This document shows, one piece after another, positions 1 through 5,033 of a stretch of 5,520 bases of DNA. Position numbers and translations under genes: made by a program. Under the pieces are notes generated by a model. It was not told the DNA's origin and ran no database searches. It saw only the letters and a list, made by a program, of their open reading frames with translations. Position 1 is the stretch's first letter. Each line of letters starts with the position of its first letter. Source of the DNA: Muribaculaceae bacterium (GTDB taxonomy: Bacteria; Pseudomonadota; Alphaproteobacteria; Rs-D84); assembly GCA_023665245.1 (NCBI GenBank), contig JAMPEH010000084.1, forward strand, positions 3,437-8,956. Direction: 5' to 3'.

Positions 1-199
1 TATCAATCACAGGGCCACCACCGGGCGAGCCAAGCTGAGGCCCACCGACGCGACCTCCTTTCTTTTGATGGCTTTGGCTTGTTGTTGATTGCTTTTCTGA
101 AGCACTCCCATTTCCTACACAGGAAGATGCTACCGCTTGCATAGAGCAAACTATGGCAAGCGATAAGATTGTTTTCAATGTCGTTTTTCTAAATTTCAT
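1..199 (-). CDS. N-terminal part of a small exported protein (possible lipoprotein), truncated by the window edge
   Basis: Read on the minus strand from an ATG at 199, 66 residues are open to the left edge. The first ~26 residues form a signal peptide: basic start (MKFRKTTLK), a hydrophobic core (TILSLAIVCSM) and a small-residue region QAVASSC. Cys27 after Ala-Ser-Ser could be lipidated, although the -3 residue is not the usual Leu; a signal peptidase I cut after AVA is the alternative. The mature part is low in complexity: a Ser/Gln/Lys-rich stretch, then a Gly/Pro-rich tail (GGRVGGPQLGSPGGGPVID). I do not recognise the family. It is divergent from the Fic gene, and no clear promoter was found for it in the shared intergenic region. 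The export signal is directly visible; the function is unknown. Confidence 0.65.
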   Translation of the reverse strand, partial: MKFRKTTLKTILSLAIVCSMQAVASSCVGNGSASEKQSTTSQSHQKKGGRVGGPQLGSPGGGPVID

Positions 200-353
200 A
201 TCACTTATGAGTAAAAATCACTTCTAATATTTAAGATGAAATTACGCGCAAAAGTTTAGTGCTTTTGGTCGAAAGTATGCAATTTAGTGGTAAATGACAT
301 TCCATTTAGTGTTTCCTCAAATTTCAATATGGTTTATAATCAATGAACCCCAT

Positions 354-384
354 TTTGAAATATAGGGAGAAAATTGTAATTTTG
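354..384 (+). promoter_or_regulatory. Bacteroidota-type promoter of the Fic gene
   Basis: A perfect -7 element TAATTTTG (377-384, consensus TAnnTTTG) lies 19 bases downstream of a -33 element TTTG (354-357). Both the motifs and the spacing fit the known Bacteroides primary sigma factor consensus. Transcription should start about 4 to 6 bases after the -7 box, that is, at or next to the ATG at 390. Confidence 0.75.
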
Positions 385-389
385 TCCCT

Positions 390-1394
390 ATGAAATCGGA
401 ATTAGAGAAATTAGTAGGGAGATACCGCGAACTTGGCATAGACCGGCAGTTGGACTATGACAAGTTTTACCTGTATTCAATCATCACGCACTCCACGGCG
501 ATTGAAGGCTCTACCATTACGGAGCTTGAAAATCAGATAATGTTTGATAACGGCATTGCCTTAAAGGGCAAAAGCCTTGTCGAGCAGAACATGAACCTTG
601 ACCTGAAAGCGGCATACGAGCGGGCGTTGGTTTTTGCCCGTGAACATGCTGATGTCACCGTTGAACGACTGAAAGAGTTGTCGGCGTTGACAATGAAAAA
701 CACAGGTTCGGAGTATCATACAGCATTGGGCGATTTTTCATCTGCCAATGGAGATATACGCCTTGTTAATGTCACAGCCGGAGTCGGTGGGCGTTCATAT
801 ATGGCGTTCAACAAAGTACCGCAGAAGTTGAAAGAGTTCTGCGATGCGCTCAATACTATGCGCCGCAATCACGGATCAATGTCAATGCAGGAACTGTATG
901 AAATGAGTTTTGACGCTCACTATAATCTTGTCACAATCCACCCGTGGGCCGATGGCAACGGACGCATGGCCCGTCTGCTGATGAACTGGCTGCAATTTGA
1001 ATTCGGACTTATTCCCTCACGCATATTCAGCGACGACAAGGAGGAATATATCAAGGCTTTGGTTGCAACCCGCGAAAACGAGGACTTGGGCATATTCAAC
1101 CGGTTCATGACCGACACGATGATTGCGCACCTCAACCGTGACATATCCTCCTATCTGGAATCAATCGGAGAAGATGCTCCGGTAGAGCAACCAAAGAAGA
1201 AAGTCAAAACCCGCGATAGAATAATAGAATTGCTCCGCGAAAATCCGAAGCACACCACCCGCACCCTCGCAGAAGAAATCGGCATAACACCCAAAGGTGT
1301 GGAGCGACACATCGCCATCCTCAAATCCGAGGGTATCCTCCACCGCATCGGCCCCGACAAAGGCGGCGAATGGCAAATTGTTGAGCTTTCTTAA
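390..1394 (+). CDS. Fic-domain protein (probable AMP-transferase) with C-terminal winged helix
   Basis: This intact 334-residue Fic/DOC-family protein probably transfers AMP (or another nucleotide part) from a nucleotide to a hydroxyl group of a target protein in the cytoplasm. The catalytic motif HPWADGNGRMAR is at residues 184-195, with the active His184 and the GNGR phosphate loop; Trp replaces the usual Phe. An N-terminal inhibitory helix carries S-T-A-I-E-G (residues 35-40), fitting (S/T)xxxE(G/N), so the protein should be autoinhibited (class II) by Glu39 and needs no separate antitoxin; none is seen. Residues about 273-334 form a winged helix (TTRTLAEEIGITPKG then a wing), suggesting DNA binding or self-regulation. 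The start is fixed by an upstream in-frame stop at 363-365 with no other ATG between. There is no Shine-Dalgarno, and the promoter abuts the ATG. The target is unknown; the family assignment is secure. Confidence 0.93.
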   Translation: MKSELEKLVGRYRELGIDRQLDYDKFYLYSIITHSTAIEGSTITELENQIMFDNGIALKGKSLVEQNMNLDLKAAYERALVFAREHADVTVERLKELSALTMKNTGSEYHTALGDFSSANGDIRLVNVTAGVGGRSYMAFNKVPQKLKEFCDALNTMRRNHGSMSMQELYEMSFDAHYNLVTIHPWADGNGRMARLLMNWLQFEFGLIPSRIFSDDKEEYIKALVATRENEDLGIFNRFMTDTMIAHLNRDISSYLESIGEDAPVEQPKKKVKTRDRIIELLRENPKHTTRTLAEEIGITPKGVERHIAILKSEGILHRIGPDKGGEWQIVELS

Positions 1395-1428
1395 CTGAAA
1401 GCATGGTGATTATCTTGAAATAAATTAG

Positions 1429-1436
1429 TAATTTTG
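1429..1436 (+). promoter_or_regulatory. Possible -7 promoter element downstream of the Fic gene
   Basis: TAATTTTG is identical to the -7 octamer of the Fic promoter, but no TTTG-like -33 element lies 19-21 bases upstream (the region there reads GGTG). If active, it would produce a transcript running towards the terminator at 1642-1676. It could equally be a chance match in AT-rich DNA. Confidence 0.3.
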
Positions 1437-1641
1437 TACTTGACAAGATTAGAGAATCTGATGTGCAAACAAACATCTTCCGACATTGCCCGGAACGCAA
1501 AATAGGGAACAACGATGCAAGCCATACAAGGCACAAATGTTGGAGATGCAGAAGTTAGACGATATAATCTTTTGATTATCAGGATATAAATTCCGCGCAC
1601 TTTCCCCAGGCGGATCACAGAACAAATCGGCAGAAAGCCGC
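1437..1641. other. Stretch between Fic gene and terminator with no confident gene
   Basis: No convincing coding region is seen. A 14-codon reading frame (1461-1505, MCKQTSSDIARNAK) follows the possible -7 box but has no good ribosome binding site and no recognisable product. A small hairpin, ATAATC (1564-1569) with GATTAT (1574-1579), is present. I looked for tRNA features (TTCGAAT loop, CCA end) that might mark an attachment site and found none. Combined with the terminator that follows, a short non-coding transcript is conceivable but is inference only. Confidence 0.4.
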
Positions 1642-1676
1642 AAATCGCTGAAACTAAGACAGTTTCAGCGATTTTT
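1642..1676 (+). terminator. Strong intrinsic terminator upstream of the recombinase
   Basis: A perfect 14-bp inverted repeat, AAATCGCTGAAACT (1642-1655) and AGTTTCAGCGATTT (1661-1674), encloses a 5-base loop (AAGAC) and runs into ATTTTTG. It ends transcription only about 50 bases before the recombinase reading frame. It either isolates the recombinase from the Fic-side transcript or replaced the recombinase's original 5' end. Confidence 0.85.
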
Positions 1677-1722
1677 GTAATACCCCTATCCAATCTTCGC
1701 CGGAATATCTGTCAGCGGTCAG

Positions 1723-2853
1723 GTGGCGGAAATGAACATCGGCCGCAGTGTCGTTCCTGACAACTGGAATCAGAAACGCGCCATGTCAACGGGGCGCAGC
1801 CGCCGCGATCTTGAACTCAATAAGTACATCGAGGTTATCCGTGCCTGCTTCCTTGAAATCCACAACATGCTCGCGCGCGAGGGGAAGTTGATCAATCCGA
1901 AAATCCTGCGCGACCATTTCCTCGGAACAGTCGAGAAGCCGAAAATGCTGTGCGATGTGTTCCGCGAGGCGAATGAACAGCGCAAAGCCGAGTGTGAGCG
2001 CGGTGACATGGGCAAGCCTACTTATGAACGTTGGGTGCGCTGTGTGACCTACCTTGAGGAGTTCATGCTGCTGCCCCGAAATGTGAGCGACATTCCAGTG
2101 AAGGAAGTGACCAAAGGCTTCGTGCTGGACTTCGAGCATTTCCTACGCATGAAGAAGAATGCCGCCAACAACACCGCCGTGCGCTATTTCCGCTACCTTA
2201 AAAATGTGATGCAGTATGCCATCGCCAATAAATGGACGACTGATGACCCGTTCCTCGGCAAACGGTTCAAGCGCACCGTGGCAGAGTGCGAGGCATTGAC
2301 CGAGGTAGAACTGAAACGCATGATGGAGCTTGAACTGAAAGAGTTTCCGCGCTTGGAGGTGGTGCGCGACACGTTTGTGTTCTGCTGCTTCACCGGTCTT
2401 GCGTTCATCGACATACAGACTCTCAAACGGAGCGACATCAGCACCGATACCGAGGGCAATATGTGGATACGCAAGAAGCGCGAGAAAACCGATGAACTCA
2501 GTGTTATACCGCTGCTGGAAGTGCCACGAAAGCTGATTGAGAAATACAAGGGACATCCGAAAGTAATGCTCGAAGATGTTGTGCTGCCCGTCATCTCCAA
2601 TCAGCGCAACAACGCCTATCTGAAAGAACTGGCCGACCTCGCCAAAATCAACCGTCATCTGACCTCGCACATCGCCCGCCACACCTTCGCAACGGTATCG
2701 CTGAACAACCATGTGCCGATTGAGACAATCTCGAAGATGCTCGGTCATGCAGACATCAAAACGACTCAGATCTACGCGAAAATGCTTGACAGCACCGTGT
2801 ATGAGGACATGGCTGTGATGCGCGACAAGTTCGACTGCGTGATGATGAACTGA
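1723..2853 (+). CDS. Tyrosine recombinase/integrase, apparently N-terminally shortened
   Basis: This site-specific recombinase of the Bacteroidales mobile-element type cuts and rejoins DNA through a tyrosine. The 376 residues comprise the end of an arm-binding domain (about 1-30, with EMNIGRSVVPDNW), a SAM-like core-binding domain (about 75-175) and a catalytic domain (about 190-376). Catalytic features are the Lys region REKT (Lys255), the HIAR box (His316, Arg319), LGH (His342) and nucleophile Tyr351 in TTQIYAKM. The first catalytic Arg is missing: TGLA has Ala227, as in the IntDOT-like group, where this Arg is known to be absent. The GTG at 1723 is the first start codon; ATG at 1732 preceded by GGTGGCGG is as likely. 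Homology-like sequence (PIFAGISVSGQ) runs upstream in frame to a TAA at 1678-1680, so roughly 20-30 N-terminal residues seem lost. Family-level call is secure; activity is uncertain. Confidence 0.9.
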   Translation: MAEMNIGRSVVPDNWNQKRAMSTGRSRRDLELNKYIEVIRACFLEIHNMLAREGKLINPKILRDHFLGTVEKPKMLCDVFREANEQRKAECERGDMGKPTYERWVRCVTYLEEFMLLPRNVSDIPVKEVTKGFVLDFEHFLRMKKNAANNTAVRYFRYLKNVMQYAIANKWTTDDPFLGKRFKRTVAECEALTEVELKRMMELELKEFPRLEVVRDTFVFCCFTGLAFIDIQTLKRSDISTDTEGNMWIRKKREKTDELSVIPLLEVPRKLIEKYKGHPKVMLEDVVLPVISNQRNNAYLKELADLAKINRHLTSHIARHTFATVSLNNHVPIETISKMLGHADIKTTQIYAKMLDSTVYEDMAVMRDKFDCVMMN

Positions 2854-2871
2854 CGCCAGTCCACCGAAAAG

Positions 2872-2916
2872 AAAAATATTGGCAACCGGGCGATTTGCTT
2901 GGTTGCCAATATTTTT
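2872..2916. terminator. Bidirectional terminator between recombinase and convergent helix-turn-helix remnant
   Basis: A perfect 16-bp stem pairs AAAAATATTGGCAACC (2872-2887) with GGTTGCCAATATTTTT (2901-2916), with a 13-base loop. The T run on each strand lets it act in both directions. It lies 18 bases after the recombinase stop, and the stop codon of the minus-strand remnant (2917-2915) overlaps its right arm, an economical arrangement typical of convergent genes. Confidence 0.88.
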
Positions 2917-3052
2917 ATGGAGTAATAATGTTACGCGAACTTCGGTCGGTAATCAGGATTTTGTCGTCTATACGGTAGTATGGGAAATACCCCTTGTCGC
3001 GGTAGTCCTGCGTGGTGCGTCGGCTGGTATGCGAAGAGGAGTTTTCTTCCAT
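2915..3052 (-). pseudogene. Excisionase-like (HTH_17/MerR-type) DNA-binding protein remnant
   Basis: On the minus strand an ATG at 3052 opens 45 residues ending in TAA at 2917-2915. Residues 10-34 (SRRTTQDYRDKGYFPYYR, then IDDKILI) closely resemble the second half of the helix-turn-helix in Bacteroidales excisionase or regulator proteins: S(R/K)RTxQxYRDxG, an aromatic pair, then IxxKI. The usual N-terminal part and first helix are missing; upstream residues (SFDIMEENSSSHT) look like a damaged version of that region. Such proteins commonly sit beside integrases and set the direction of recombination, which fits its place convergent to the recombinase and sharing its terminator. A real short protein is possible, but at 45 residues a truncated remnant is likelier. 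The family call rests on motif memory only. Confidence 0.5.
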
Positions 3053-3053
3053 T

Positions 3054-3251
3054 ATGTCGAAGCTGCTTCGCAGTCGCCCGTCACATCGCAGATGAATGCT
3101 ACGACTTTGAAAGGACGATGGACGGCCTCTCCCGACACTTCGACTATGAAGCGTTCTTTGCGAGGGTAAGCGGCAAGCCGATGACGGACGCTGGTCGTTT
3201 ATTTATGACAACACGATGGGCGCAAACAACAACGTGTTCCGCAGTATCTGA
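3054..3251 (+). pseudogene. Small gene of unknown family, readable only through two compensating frame changes
   Basis: A 66-codon frame starts at ATG 3054 (MSKLLRS) and ends at TGA 3249-3251 in the same phase, but the middle is coding-like only in the +1 phase. Pieces: MSKLL (3054-3068), then ARHIADECYDFERTMDGL and SRHFDYEAFFA (about 3079-3162), then DDGRWSFIYDNTMGANNN and VFRSI (about 3180-3248). Crossings fall near 3066-3080 and 3155-3170. The acidic/aromatic middle recalls small antirestriction or conjugation accessory proteins, but I cannot name the family. AGGAG (3037-3041) is a ribosome site with rather long spacing (12 bases), and a terminator follows at 3276-3303. Either this is a decayed gene or the two indels are sequence errors. 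Confidence 0.5.
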
Positions 3252-3275
3252 TTCCTCAGTTTCCTCTCTCCCTAC

Positions 3276-3311
3276 AAGGGCTTTTCCGCAAGGAAAGGCT
3301 CTTTCGTTATT
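3276..3311 (+). terminator. Intrinsic terminator with GCAA tetraloop
   Basis: AAGGGCTTTTCC (3276-3287) pairs over 12 positions, with two G-U pairs, with GGAAAGGCTCTT (3292-3303). The loop is GCAA, a stable GNRA tetraloop, and TCGTTATTCTT follows on the plus strand. There is no comparable T run on the minus strand, so it serves the small plus-strand gene rather than the convergent membrane-protein gene, whose stop begins two bases past it. Confidence 0.65.
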
Positions 3312-3312
3312 C

Positions 3313-3870
3313 TTAATAGCAATCGCTACAAGGACGTAATCCTTTCTGTTCGGCCTTAAATTCGGTTACGTTTGTTATTTGGTGTCCTTCTATATGGTAA
3401 CAATGAGGAGTACTATGATAGCATTCCCCATACGGAGTATAATATACAGTTGGGCTGACTTGCTGTTCATAATAGCGTTCATAATCCCAGTATGGTATTG
3501 AAGTTATTATAATTGTTACCGCAACGATAGGACCGAGAAGCATCCCCAAACATCCCAACGTCATTCCTTTAGTTTCACCAAGTTTTTTTACAAACCAATC
3601 AGACAGATTAGCAAAACCTCCAGCAAATATACCAAAAGTAATAACGGCTAAAATCCCGAAGAATATCATGCCGCAGAATTGAATGCTAAAGAAATACCAT
3701 AATAGACCAAATACCAATAATAAAGTTCCAACAAACCACAGTACCATTGTTCCCTCGAAAAAATCTGCCAATTTTTCTTTAAACGGTTCCTTTCTTGTCG
3801 GTTGGAGGGGTTTGCCAATGACTTTACGAGGTTGTTGTTGATACACTTTTAAGTTATTGAAAATATTCAT
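3313..3870 (-). CDS. Three-helix inner-membrane protein with C-terminal CxxC (zinc-ribbon-like) domain
   Basis: I choose the ATG at 3870 (185 residues). A frame extending to a TTG at 3894 exists, but that TTG lies inside the -7 promoter element and would not be translated. A basic N-terminal part of about 40 residues (PRKVIGKPLQPTRKEPFKEK) precedes three hydrophobic segments at about 42-62, 66-88 and 104-126. The C-terminal ~45 residues read YHSTPHCYH ... GLRPCSDC: His152, Cys157, Cys181 and Cys184 match the widespread pattern in which a YHxxxC strand is followed by GxxPCxxC, probably a metal-binding or disulfide-stabilised fold. The gene is AT-richer than the Fic and recombinase genes, suggesting a separate origin. 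It has its own promoter and no partner in an operon. Function is unknown; nothing suggests an enzyme. Confidence 0.8.
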   Translation of the reverse strand: MNIFNNLKVYQQQPRKVIGKPLQPTRKEPFKEKLADFFEGTMVLWFVGTLLLVFGLLWYFFSIQFCGMIFFGILAVITFGIFAGGFANLSDWFVKKLGETKGMTLGCLGMLLGPIVAVTIIITSIPYWDYERYYEQQVSPTVYYTPYGECYHSTPHCYHIEGHQITNVTEFKAEQKGLRPCSDCY

Positions 3871-3891
3871 AGTCAATTGAGGCTTAGTGCG

Positions 3892-3899
3892 CAAATTTA
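3892..3899 (-). promoter_or_regulatory. -7 element for the membrane-protein gene
   Basis: Read on the minus strand, 3899 to 3892 is TAAATTTG, a perfect TAnnTTTG match 21 bases before the ATG at 3870. The predicted transcript would carry a leader of about 18 bases. No convincing TTTG lies at the -33 position. It overlaps the TTG of the longer frame and so argues for the ATG start. Confidence 0.55.
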
Positions 3900-3924
3900 C
3901 AAATTTTTCGTGAAATAGATGTCT

Positions 3925-3955
3925 TTTCCACCGCTAATATATTGCGGTAGCTTTG
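3925..3955 (+). promoter_or_regulatory. Promoter of the ClpP-like gene
   Basis: TAGCTTTG (3948-3955) is a perfect -7 match, with TTTC (3925-3928, three of four consensus bases) 19 bases upstream. The start codon at 3978 would follow a leader of roughly 19 bases. It is divergent from the membrane-protein promoter, so the two promoters share a ~65-base control region. Confidence 0.6.
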
Positions 3956-3977
3956 CGGTGTAATCAACATCGCAGCT

Positions 3978-4421
3978 ATGTCAAAGACAGCATATAACAT
4001 CCAACCCAAAGACTACGTCGGCGCTGCCGACTTCGTCCGCAAGGCCGTTGACACAATGCTTGCCAACCAGTCGGGCAAGCGCGACAACGTGCTTATTGAC
4101 AGCCTCGGAGGCCCTTCGGCCACCGGCCTCAGTATCTGCCGCGTTCAAGCAGCACGGCAATGTCAGCGTCCACTTCGTAAGCCTCAATGCATCTGCCGCA
4201 ACCATCGCTTCGCTCGGGGAGGCTCACATCAGCATTGATGCTGGGGCTATATATCTCGTTCACAAATGCTCGATGGTCTTGTTCTCATTCTTGCAGAGCG
4301 CCATTGACGATAACGAGTGGGGCCGTTTGAACGCTGATTCGCTACGTTCATTGCCGGCTGTGAGAAAGTCAAGGCTGATATTGACAAGTTAGACAGCAAC
4401 AACGCTCAGAGATATGTTTGA
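3978..4421 (+). pseudogene. Phage-type ClpP-like (head maturation) protease, frameshifted
   Basis: Joined across frames, this is a ClpP-related serine protease of the prophage head-maturation group. Frame A (3978 to ~4140) reads MSKTAYNIQPKDYVGAADF, then DNVLIDSLGG and ATGLSICR. Frame B (~4141-4345) reads AFKQHGNVSVHF, NASAATIASLGEAHISIDAG, then YLVHKCS and LNADSLRS. Frame A resumes (4347-4418) with FIAGCEKVKADIDKLDSNNA and stops at TGA 4419. The serine of NASAAT and the histidine of YLVHK sit where the catalytic Ser and His fall in the family. At least two frame changes separate these parts, and the C-terminal end is missing: typical relatives continue for tens of residues. VDQW in another frame near 4440 may be further debris. 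The uninterrupted frames are too short to give an active enzyme. No portal, capsid or terminase genes are nearby. Confidence 0.7.
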
Positions 4422-4569
4422 CGCAGTGGTCGCATCGGTCGATCAGTGGCGGTCGTCCGCCTTTGGTGAAATCAGTCATATAAATGTGGATTTTGTGTGG
4501 TGGATGCATCGTGGAGCCTTAGCCAACGGCAGTTTAATCGAGGGATATTCGACTTTGGAGAAATATCCT
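4422..4569. other. Stretch with no confident gene after the ClpP-like remnant
   Basis: A 53-residue frame (ATG 4414 to TAG 4573-4575) is open here, but it overlaps the protease remnant and has no clear ribosome site. Its composition (WWMHRG, SLIEGYSTLEKYPT) matches nothing I know. Traces of the protease may continue to about 4450. Otherwise I see nothing. Confidence 0.35.
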
Positions 4570-4644
4570 ACATAGCAAGGTTGTTTTGGTGGGACGCCTG
4601 TTCCCCAAAACCTTTTCGGCCCCCGAAAAGACACCTTGCTATGT
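4570..4644. other. Three-way-junction inverted-repeat element
   Basis: An outer perfect 12-bp stem pairs ACATAGCAAGGT (4570-4581) with ACCTTGCTATGT (4633-4644). Inside lie two adjacent arms. Arm 1 pairs GTTTTGG (4583-4589) with CCAAAAC (4605-4611), extended by GGGA (4591-4594) with TTCC (4601-4604). Arm 2 pairs CTTTTCGG (4612-4619) with CCGAAAAG (4623-4630) around a CCC loop. Only three bases of the junction are unpaired (4582, 4631, 4632), so nearly all 75 bases are in helices. It could be a structured RNA, a DNA cruciform recognised by a relaxase or recombinase, or the end of an element. A frame open across it (KVVLVGRLFPKTF) has no ATG before 4667 and does not explain the pairing. Confidence 0.7.
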
Positions 4645-4656
4645 TCATGTGAACAT
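4641..4656. repeat. Short palindrome linking the two structured elements
   Basis: ATGTTCA (4641-4647) and TGAACAT (4650-4656) form a 7-bp inverted repeat with a 2-base spacer. The left half overlaps the closing bases of the first element's outer stem, and the right half overlaps the closing stem of the second element, so these pairings are mutually exclusive. It could also be a dimeric protein's operator. Confidence 0.5.
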
Positions 4657-4747
4657 TCTCCATACTATGAAACAGGAGGTTATGCTGTTAATGATGCCCG
4701 GTTATCATTAAAAGGTGTACGATAGTCGTACTAACCTCTCTGTTCAC
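4649..4747. other. Second multi-branched inverted-repeat element
   Basis: Four nested or adjacent stems fit: GTGAACA (4649-4655) with TGTTCAC (4741-4747) closes the structure; GAGGTTA (4676-4682) with TAACCTC (4732-4738) lies inside it; TAATGAT (4689-4695) with ATCATTA (4704-4710) and GTACGA (4717-4722) with TCGTAC (4726-4731) are two hairpins within that. The last is perfect with a 3-base loop. The Shine-Dalgarno-like AGGAGG (4674-4679) falls largely within the second stem. Each stem is only 6-7 bp, so a single one could be chance, but the ordered nesting is notable. Confidence 0.5.
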
Positions 4748-5001
4748 GGCTGCAAGTGGCTTGCTGCTCCGTTCTGCTTACCTAAATTTACAAAAAATCC
4801 GGCGCAATTCCTAACGATGAAAGAAAAAATCAGGAACAGTATGATGAAAAATTGACGCTCTGATGCAGGTCGGGAGCTATGAGCCAAGCAACCCGAAAAA
4901 TTTTTTGTTAAAAATTCAGCCGAGTTTTTACTGCATATCCCGGAAAATCCGGACATAGGCGGACAATCTTCTAATTACCAGCAATTTCGCTTGTTTGGCG
5001 A

Positions 5002-5033
5002 CTTGACAAATCGCTAAATATTTTGTTTCTTTG
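5002..5033 (+). promoter_or_regulatory. Weak candidate promoter
   Basis: TTTCTTTG (5026-5033) matches the -7 octamer at all but one informative base, and CTTG (5002-5005) lies 20 bases upstream with three of four -33 bases. No gene starts close downstream; the next plausible coding start is about 350 bases away, so a long leader or a chance match are both possible. Confidence 0.25.

Noticed and set aside
205..290. Promoter for the minus-strand exported-protein gene (AACTTTTG read on the minus strand at 256-249)
   Set aside because: The first base of the -7 box mismatches and no -33 element lies at the right distance.
1385..1402. Hairpin GCTTTC/GAAAGC across the Fic stop codon as a terminator
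   Set aside because: The stem is only 6 bp and no T run follows on the plus strand.
1391..1693. 100-residue minus-strand frame opposite the Fic-recombinase gap
   Set aside because: It starts at a TTG, runs through both arms of the terminator at 1642-1676, and has no ribosome site or recognisable motif.
2143..2748. 201-residue minus-strand frame opposite the recombinase
   Set aside because: It is a shadow of the recombinase gene, which has clear catalytic motifs on the plus strand.
3313..3894. Membrane-protein frame extended to the TTG at 3894
   Set aside because: The TTG is part of a perfect -7 promoter element, so the ATG at 3870 is preferred.
4414..4575. 53-residue frame beginning MFDAVVASVDQW
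   Set aside because: It overlaps the protease remnant, has no clear ribosome site, its stop lies inside the outer stem of the branched structure, and part of it looks like shifted protease debris.
4538..4711. Frame containing KVVLVGRLFPKTF and ending MKQEVMLLMMPGYH
   Set aside because: There is no ATG before 4667, and its sequence is better explained by the stems at 4570-4644; the final 14 codons alone are too short to support.
4744..4956. 70-residue minus-strand frame
   Set aside because: It has no promoter or ribosome site, an unremarkable composition, and coding-like phrases on the opposite strand in the same interval.
1641..5015. Shared CAAATCGCT at 1641-1649 and 5007-5015 as a pair of attachment sites
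   Set aside because: Nine bases are too few, the flanks differ, and the first copy belongs to a terminator arm.
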